Both the position numbers and the translations under genes were made by a program. The notes beneath the pieces are model-generated. The model saw nothing but the letters and a program-made list of their open reading frames with translations, had not been told where the DNA came from and ran no database searches. A stretch of 8,040 bases of DNA from Verrucomicrobiota bacterium (lineage in GTDB: Bacteria; Verrucomicrobiota; Verrucomicrobiia; Chthoniobacterales; UBA10450), in the NCBI GenBank assembly GCA_003219925.1, contig QHQU01000072.1, positions 1 through 8,040 on the forward strand. Direction: 5' to 3'. Positions 5,086 through 8,040 of the stretch are shown in pieces. Position 1 is the stretch's first letter, and each line of letters begins with the position of its first letter.

Positions 5086-8040
5086 ATGCCAAACGCGTCC
5101 CATCCCTTTACCGCGCTGTTGCAGAAACGCGTCGTCGTGCTCGACGGCGCGATGGGCACAACTCTGCAACGCCTCGGCCTGAGCGAAGCGGATTATCGCG
5201 GCGAACGCTTTCGCAATTGGAAAGGCAAGGATCTCAAAGGTGCGATCGAGCTTTTGCTGCTGACGAAACCGGAGGCGGTCGAGCACGTCCACGAAGACTA
5301 TCTCCGCGCCGGCGCCGATGTGATTGAGACTAATACTTTTAGCGCCACCACGATCGGCCTGCAGGAATTTCTTTTTGACGGCAAACCAAACAACGGGCGA
5401 AAAGATCCGGAATTTTTCGAGCGCGTTGTCAGTGACGTTGGTCTGCGCGAAACCGTCCGCGAAATAAACAATACTGCCGCGCGCATGGCGCGAGAAGCGG
5501 CCGATCGCGTCAGCAACGAAACCGGCGAACAACGTTTCGTGGCCGGTGCGCTAGGTCCCCTCCCCGTCACCGCATCACTTTCTCCCGATGTCAACGATCC
5601 CGGATTTCGCGCCGTTACATTCGATCAAATTAAACAGAGTTATCGGGATCAAATCGACGCCCTGCTGGCAGGCGGGGTGGACTTGTTACTCGTTGAAACG
5701 GTCTTTGACACCCTAAATGCCAAGGCAGCGTTATTCGCGATTGCGGAAGCGTTCGAGAAAAACCCCGTTCCACTGATCGTTTCTGGGACAATCACCGACC
5801 GTTCCGGTCGCACTCTTAGTGGCCAGACGTTGGAAGCATTTCTTACCTCCATCACGCACGCGAACCCGCTGATGGTGGGATTGAATTGTGCCCTCGGGCC
5901 TGATGAAATGGCTTCCTTCGTCGAAGAGCTGGCACGGGTCGCACCAACTTTCGTCAGCGCTTACCCGAATGCCGGACTTCCCGATCCGCTTTCCGAAACC
6001 GGATTTCCGGAAACACCGGAAACCTTTGCTCCGAAAGTTTTGCGGTGGGTGCGCAACGGCTGGTTAAACATGGTCGGCGGCTGTTGCGGAACAACGCCTG
6101 CGCACATCGCGGCATTTGCGAAACAGGCGCGTGAACTTCCACCGCGTGTATTGCCAGCTGATGCACGTTCACAATCTGATCTGGGGAGCGCGCGCGTCTC
6201 GCGTGCTGGCGAAAGCGTCTCGCTTTCGCGGACTTTAAACGAGGACTCCGTTCAAACTGCTACACATTACGCAAAGCGTCGTCTTCCTCATTTCGACAAA
6301 CCGTGGGCAATTTACGCCATCACATTAGCTACGCGCCAGCGACGAACACTTTCAAGCAAGGCAAGAACGATTGTTCTCGATGCTGTTCGACATTTTCATC
6401 GTCAACGTTACGAGCTTTTCGCGGTGTCTGTGATGCCCGACCACGTGCATGCTCTGCTGCAACCGTGGCCAAAGGGAAACGATACGACCGGCCGCCCAAT
6501 TTTTTGGAAAGTTTCGGATCTCATGCATTCGATCAAATCGTTCACTGCGCATGAAATTAACAAAATAGAAAATTCGAAGGGTCCGGTTTGGGAAAAAGAA
6601 TCGTTTGATCGCTATGTGCGATCGGATCGCGATTTAAAAGAGAAATTTCATTACATCCTTCGAAATCCTTGGGATGCGGAAATCGCGCGACCGAATGAAG
6701 ATTATCCATGGGTTTGGACGCAGGAAGATGAAGCGAAAAGTTCGTCGCGGCGAGACGCCGCGACCGGCACGCGAGACGCGCGCGCTCCCCGGAATTCGCG
6801 CACAGGGCACGAAGAGGCCCGTTCGCGTTCGGTACGTGCGAATACGGAAACATCATCTCTCGAAGATGAGATCCAACAGATCCAACCCCTTCGACTTTCC
6901 GGCCTCGAGCCACTCGACCTCACGCGCGACTTTGGATTCGCTGTCATCGGTGAGCGCACGAATATCACCGGTTCGCCGAAGTTTTCGAAACTGATTCTGG
7001 CCGGCGATTTCGAGGGCGCAGTCGCGGTTGCGCGCCAGCAGGTCGCGAATGGAGCAAACATTATCGACATCAATGTCGACGAAGGGATGCTTGATTCGGA
7101 GGCGACGATGACGCGCTTCCTAAATCTCGTTAGCAGTGAACCGGAAATCGCGCGCGTCCCGATTATGATCGACAGCTCGAAATGGAGCGTGATCGAAGCA
7201 GGATTGAAATGCGCCCAGGGGAAAAGCGTGGTCAATTCGATCTCGCTCAAGAACGGCGAGGAAGAGTTCCTGCGCCAGGCCCGATCGGTCCGCCGTTATG
7301 GCGCAGCCGTAATCGTAATGGCTTTCGATGAACGTGGGCAGGCTGATAATCTTGCGCGCCGAATCGAAATCTGCCGGCGGGCTTACGAGTTACTGAGGCA
7401 ACGCCTCGATTTCCCGGCCAGCGACATCATTTTCGATCCCAACGTTCTTACCGTGGCGACCGGCCTGGAGGAGCACCGCAATTACGCCGTCGATTTCATC
7501 GAAGCGACGCGTTGGATTAAAGAGAATTTGCCCTGCACACGAGTGAGCGGCGGCATCAGTAACATTTCGTTTTCGTTTCGCGGAAACAACGCTGTGCGCG
7601 AAGCGATGCACGCAGCGTTTCTGTATCACGCGATTCGGGCCGGCCTGGACATGGGAATTGTGAATGCAGGTCAGCTTGCGGTTTACGAAGAGATCGAACC
7701 GGAACTGCGCGAGCGGGTGGAAGATGTGCTTCTGAACCGTCGCGACGATGCAACGGAGCGGCTGGTTGATTTCGCCGATCGCGTGAAAGTGAAAGTGAAG
7801 GAACAGGTGCAGGAAAAGGCGTGGCGTTCCTCTCCGGTGGAGGAACGGCTCAAGCATGCATTAGTGCAGGGCGTAGTCGATTTCATCGAAACCGATACCG
7901 AAGAAGCGCGCCGCAAATTTCCCAAACCGCTCCAGGTAATCGAAGGGCCGCTCATGGCTGGAATGAGCGTGGTCGGCGATTTGTTTGGCGCCGGTAAAAT
8001 GTTTTTGCCGCAGGTGGTGAAGTCCGCGCGGGTGATGAAA
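5086..8040 (+). CDS. metH: Cobalamin-dependent methionine synthase MetH with an in-frame RAYT insertion (3' end beyond window)
   Basis: MetH transfers a methyl group from 5-methyltetrahydrofolate via cobalamin to homocysteine. The frame is open for 985 codons from ATG 5086 to the window edge. Residues ~1-357 are the homocysteine domain (VVVLDGAMGTTLQ; GADVIETNTF; zinc ligands C268 in GLNCALGP and C333/C334 in GGCCGTTP). Residues ~602-890 are the pterin domain (LRLSGLEPL; GERTNITG 622-629; IIDINVDEGMLD; RVPIMIDSSKW; IIFDPN). From ~913 comes the cobalamin cap domain (WRSSPVEERL, IEGPLMAGM, DLFGAGKMFLPQVVKSARVM). The B12-binding DxHxxG and the reactivation domain lie beyond the window. E. coli MetH has only a few residues between APRKLP and RLSGLEPL; here ~244 residues (358-601) intervene, carrying a transposase-like domain between two REP palindromes. 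No stop or frameshift interrupts either MetH part. The start aligns with known MetH N-termini; its ribosome site is weak, and a GAAGAAGG lies ~26 nt upstream. No riboswitch was recognised upstream. Confidence 0.95.
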   Translation, partial: MPNASHPFTALLQKRVVVLDGAMGTTLQRLGLSEADYRGERFRNWKGKDLKGAIELLLLTKPEAVEHVHEDYLRAGADVIETNTFSATTIGLQEFLFDGKPNNGRKDPEFFERVVSDVGLRETVREINNTAARMAREAADRVSNETGEQRFVAGALGPLPVTASLSPDVNDPGFRAVTFDQIKQSYRDQIDALLAGGVDLLLVETVFDTLNAKAALFAIAEAFEKNPVPLIVSGTITDRSGRTLSGQTLEAFLTSITHANPLMVGLNCALGPDEMASFVEELARVAPTFVSAYPNAGLPDPLSETGFPETPETFAPKVLRWVRNGWLNMVGGCCGTTPAHIAAFAKQARELPPRVLPADARSQSDLGSARVSRAGESVSLSRTLNEDSVQTATHYAKRRLPHFDKPWAIYAITLATRQRRTLSSKARTIVLDAVRHFHRQRYELFAVSVMPDHVHALLQPWPKGNDTTGRPIFWKVSDLMHSIKSFTAHEINKIENSKGPVWEKESFDRYVRSDRDLKEKFHYILRNPWDAEIARPNEDYPWVWTQEDEAKSSSRRDAATGTRDARAPRNSRTGHEEARSRSVRANTETSSLEDEIQQIQPLRLSGLEPLDLTRDFGFAVIGERTNITGSPKFSKLILAGDFEGAVAVARQQVANGANIIDINVDEGMLDSEATMTRFLNLVSSEPEIARVPIMIDSSKWSVIEAGLKCAQGKSVVNSISLKNGEEEFLRQARSVRRYGAAVIVMAFDERGQADNLARRIEICRRAYELLRQRLDFPASDIIFDPNVLTVATGLEEHRNYAVDFIEATRWIKENLPCTRVSGGISNISFSFRGNNAVREAMHAAFLYHAIRAGLDMGIVNAGQLAVYEEIEPELRERVEDVLLNRRDDATERLVDFADRVKVKVKEQVQEKAWRSSPVEERLKHALVQGVVDFIETDTEEARRKFPKPLQVIEGPLMAGMSVVGDLFGAGKMFLPQVVKSARVMK
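6183..6229. repeat. Left REP palindrome inside metH
   Basis: This 47-bp element consists of head GGGGAGCGC, hairpin GCGCGC/GCGTGC (6190-6195 with 6201-6206, one G-T wobble) with loop GTCTC, spacer TGG with its last G in the next stem, and a perfect 8-bp hairpin GCGAAAGC/GCTTTCGC (6209-6216 with 6222-6229), again with loop GTCTC. It is translated in frame as LGSARVSRAGESVSLSR (~MetH 366-382). Confidence 0.9.
6271..6723 (+). CDS. RAYT (REP-associated tyrosine transposase, Y1/HUH) domain within MetH
   Basis: This is MetH residues ~396-546, in the same frame as metH. RAYTs are IS200/IS605-like single-strand nucleases that recognise and cleave REP hairpins. The domain begins AKRRLPHFDKPWAIYAITLA, close to the usual RAYT N-terminus RRLPHW. 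The HUH motif is in VMPDHVHALLQP (H453, H455). Then follow FWKVSDLMHSIKSFTAHEIN, GPVWEKESFDRYVRSD, and KFHYILRNPWDAEI, in which Y523 is the expected catalytic tyrosine. It closes with NEDYPWVWTQ. The length (~150 aa) and motif order match complete single-domain RAYTs. It has no stop codon, and no ATG, GTG or TTG precedes the core in frame; the first in-frame GTG/ATG codons (6424-6433) already lie at the HUH motif. It is listed separately only to mark the domain; it is not an independent gene. Confidence 0.88.
6744..6790. repeat. Right REP palindrome inside metH (inverted)
   Basis: This 47-bp element is the reverse-oriented counterpart of the left REP. It has hairpin GTCGCGGC/GCCGCGAC (6744-6751 with 6757-6764), loop GAGAC, then GCACGC/GCGCGC (6767-6772 with 6778-6783), loop GAGAC, and head GCGCTCCCC ending at 6790. 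On the minus strand its first 24 bases equal those of the left REP. The second stem is different in sequence but still fully paired. It is translated as part of SSRRDAATGTRDARAPR (~MetH 553-569). Confidence 0.9.

Larger units (their letters stand above)
6183..6790 (+). mobile_element. REP-RAYT-REP unit inserted in frame within metH
   Basis: The unit runs from the outward-facing head of the left REP (GGGGAGCGC, 6183) to the outward-facing head of the right REP (GCGCTCCCC, ending 6790), with a transposase-like domain between. This is the usual layout of a RAYT locus: a single-copy tyrosine transposase flanked by inverted REPs. I see no target-site duplication, as expected for HUH Y1 enzymes. 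The sequence between the two MetH domains is longer still (6157-6888), so ~31 residues downstream of the right REP are also extra linker or older insertion material. The interior (roughly 6300-6720) looks more AT-rich by eye than the surrounding metH. Confidence 0.85.

Noticed and set aside
6157..6888. Intein inside MetH
   Set aside because: There are no intein block motifs (Cys/Ser at the start, terminal HN followed by Cys/Ser/Thr). The insert matches a RAYT flanked by REPs instead.
6702..7250. 182-codon minus-strand ORF under metH
   Set aside because: Antisense of the conserved MetH pterin domain; Ser/Arg-rich with no domain signature.
5086..8040. metH as a pseudogene inactivated by transposon insertion
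   Set aside because: No stop or frameshift occurs in 985 codons, and the metal- and folate-site motifs on both sides are intact, so a functional protein with an inserted domain is the better reading.

Overview
The window is chromosomal DNA from a moderately GC-rich, Gram-negative-type bacterium. Three features suggest this: two cell-wall enzymes with lipoprotein signal peptides, housekeeping genes for SRP and a B12-dependent methionine synthase, and abundant short palindromic repeats. The flavour of the proteins and repeats (an Ffh P-loop reading GLNGAGKT, SHS-type MFS carrier, REP elements with a RAYT-type transposase) fits a soil Verrucomicrobiota or Acidobacteriota-like lineage. Verrucomicrobiota is my preferred guess, but it comes from general resemblance and not from a search.

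Layout. On the minus strand at the left edge is the N-terminal part of ffh (1-413, continuing off the window). Next is a cluster of REP palindromes (448-623), then a lipoprotein polysaccharide deacetylase (648-1922, minus). Divergent from that, across a 124-bp gap, is a lipoprotein N-acetylmuramoyl-L-alanine amidase (2047-2835, plus). A 209-bp convergent gap with hairpins and a dispersed GTCATCC-type repeat separates it from an SHS/lactate-type MFS transporter (3045-4277, minus). A second batch of the dispersed repeat follows (4293-4462). Then come a small Cys-rich conserved hypothetical gene (4489-4893, plus), a GC-rich palindrome pair (4868-4937), a doubtful antisense lipoprotein-like ORF, and finally metH (5086 to beyond 8040, plus).

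The standout is metH. The reading frame is open from 5086 to the window edge. It encodes an excellent methionine synthase: an Hcy/zinc domain, a pterin-binding domain and the start of the cobalamin cap domain. Between the first two domains, where ordinary MetH has only a short linker, about 244 extra residues are inserted in frame. These contain an apparently complete REP-associated tyrosine transposase (RAYT, Y1/HUH family) with its HxH motif and candidate catalytic tyrosine. It is bracketed by two inverted 47-bp REP palindromes (6183-6229 and 6744-6790). This looks like a whole REP-RAYT-REP unit sitting inside an essential-type metabolic enzyme gene without breaking it. The transposase has no usable start codon of its own and no stop, so it can apparently only be made as part of MetH.

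The same REP family, with head G-G-(G/T)-AGCGC followed by hairpins, also occupies the ffh/deacetylase gap. The window therefore holds both the likely mobiliser and its non-autonomous targets. The two divergent lipoproteins form a plausible cell-envelope pair. The other genes show no obvious functional link to each other.
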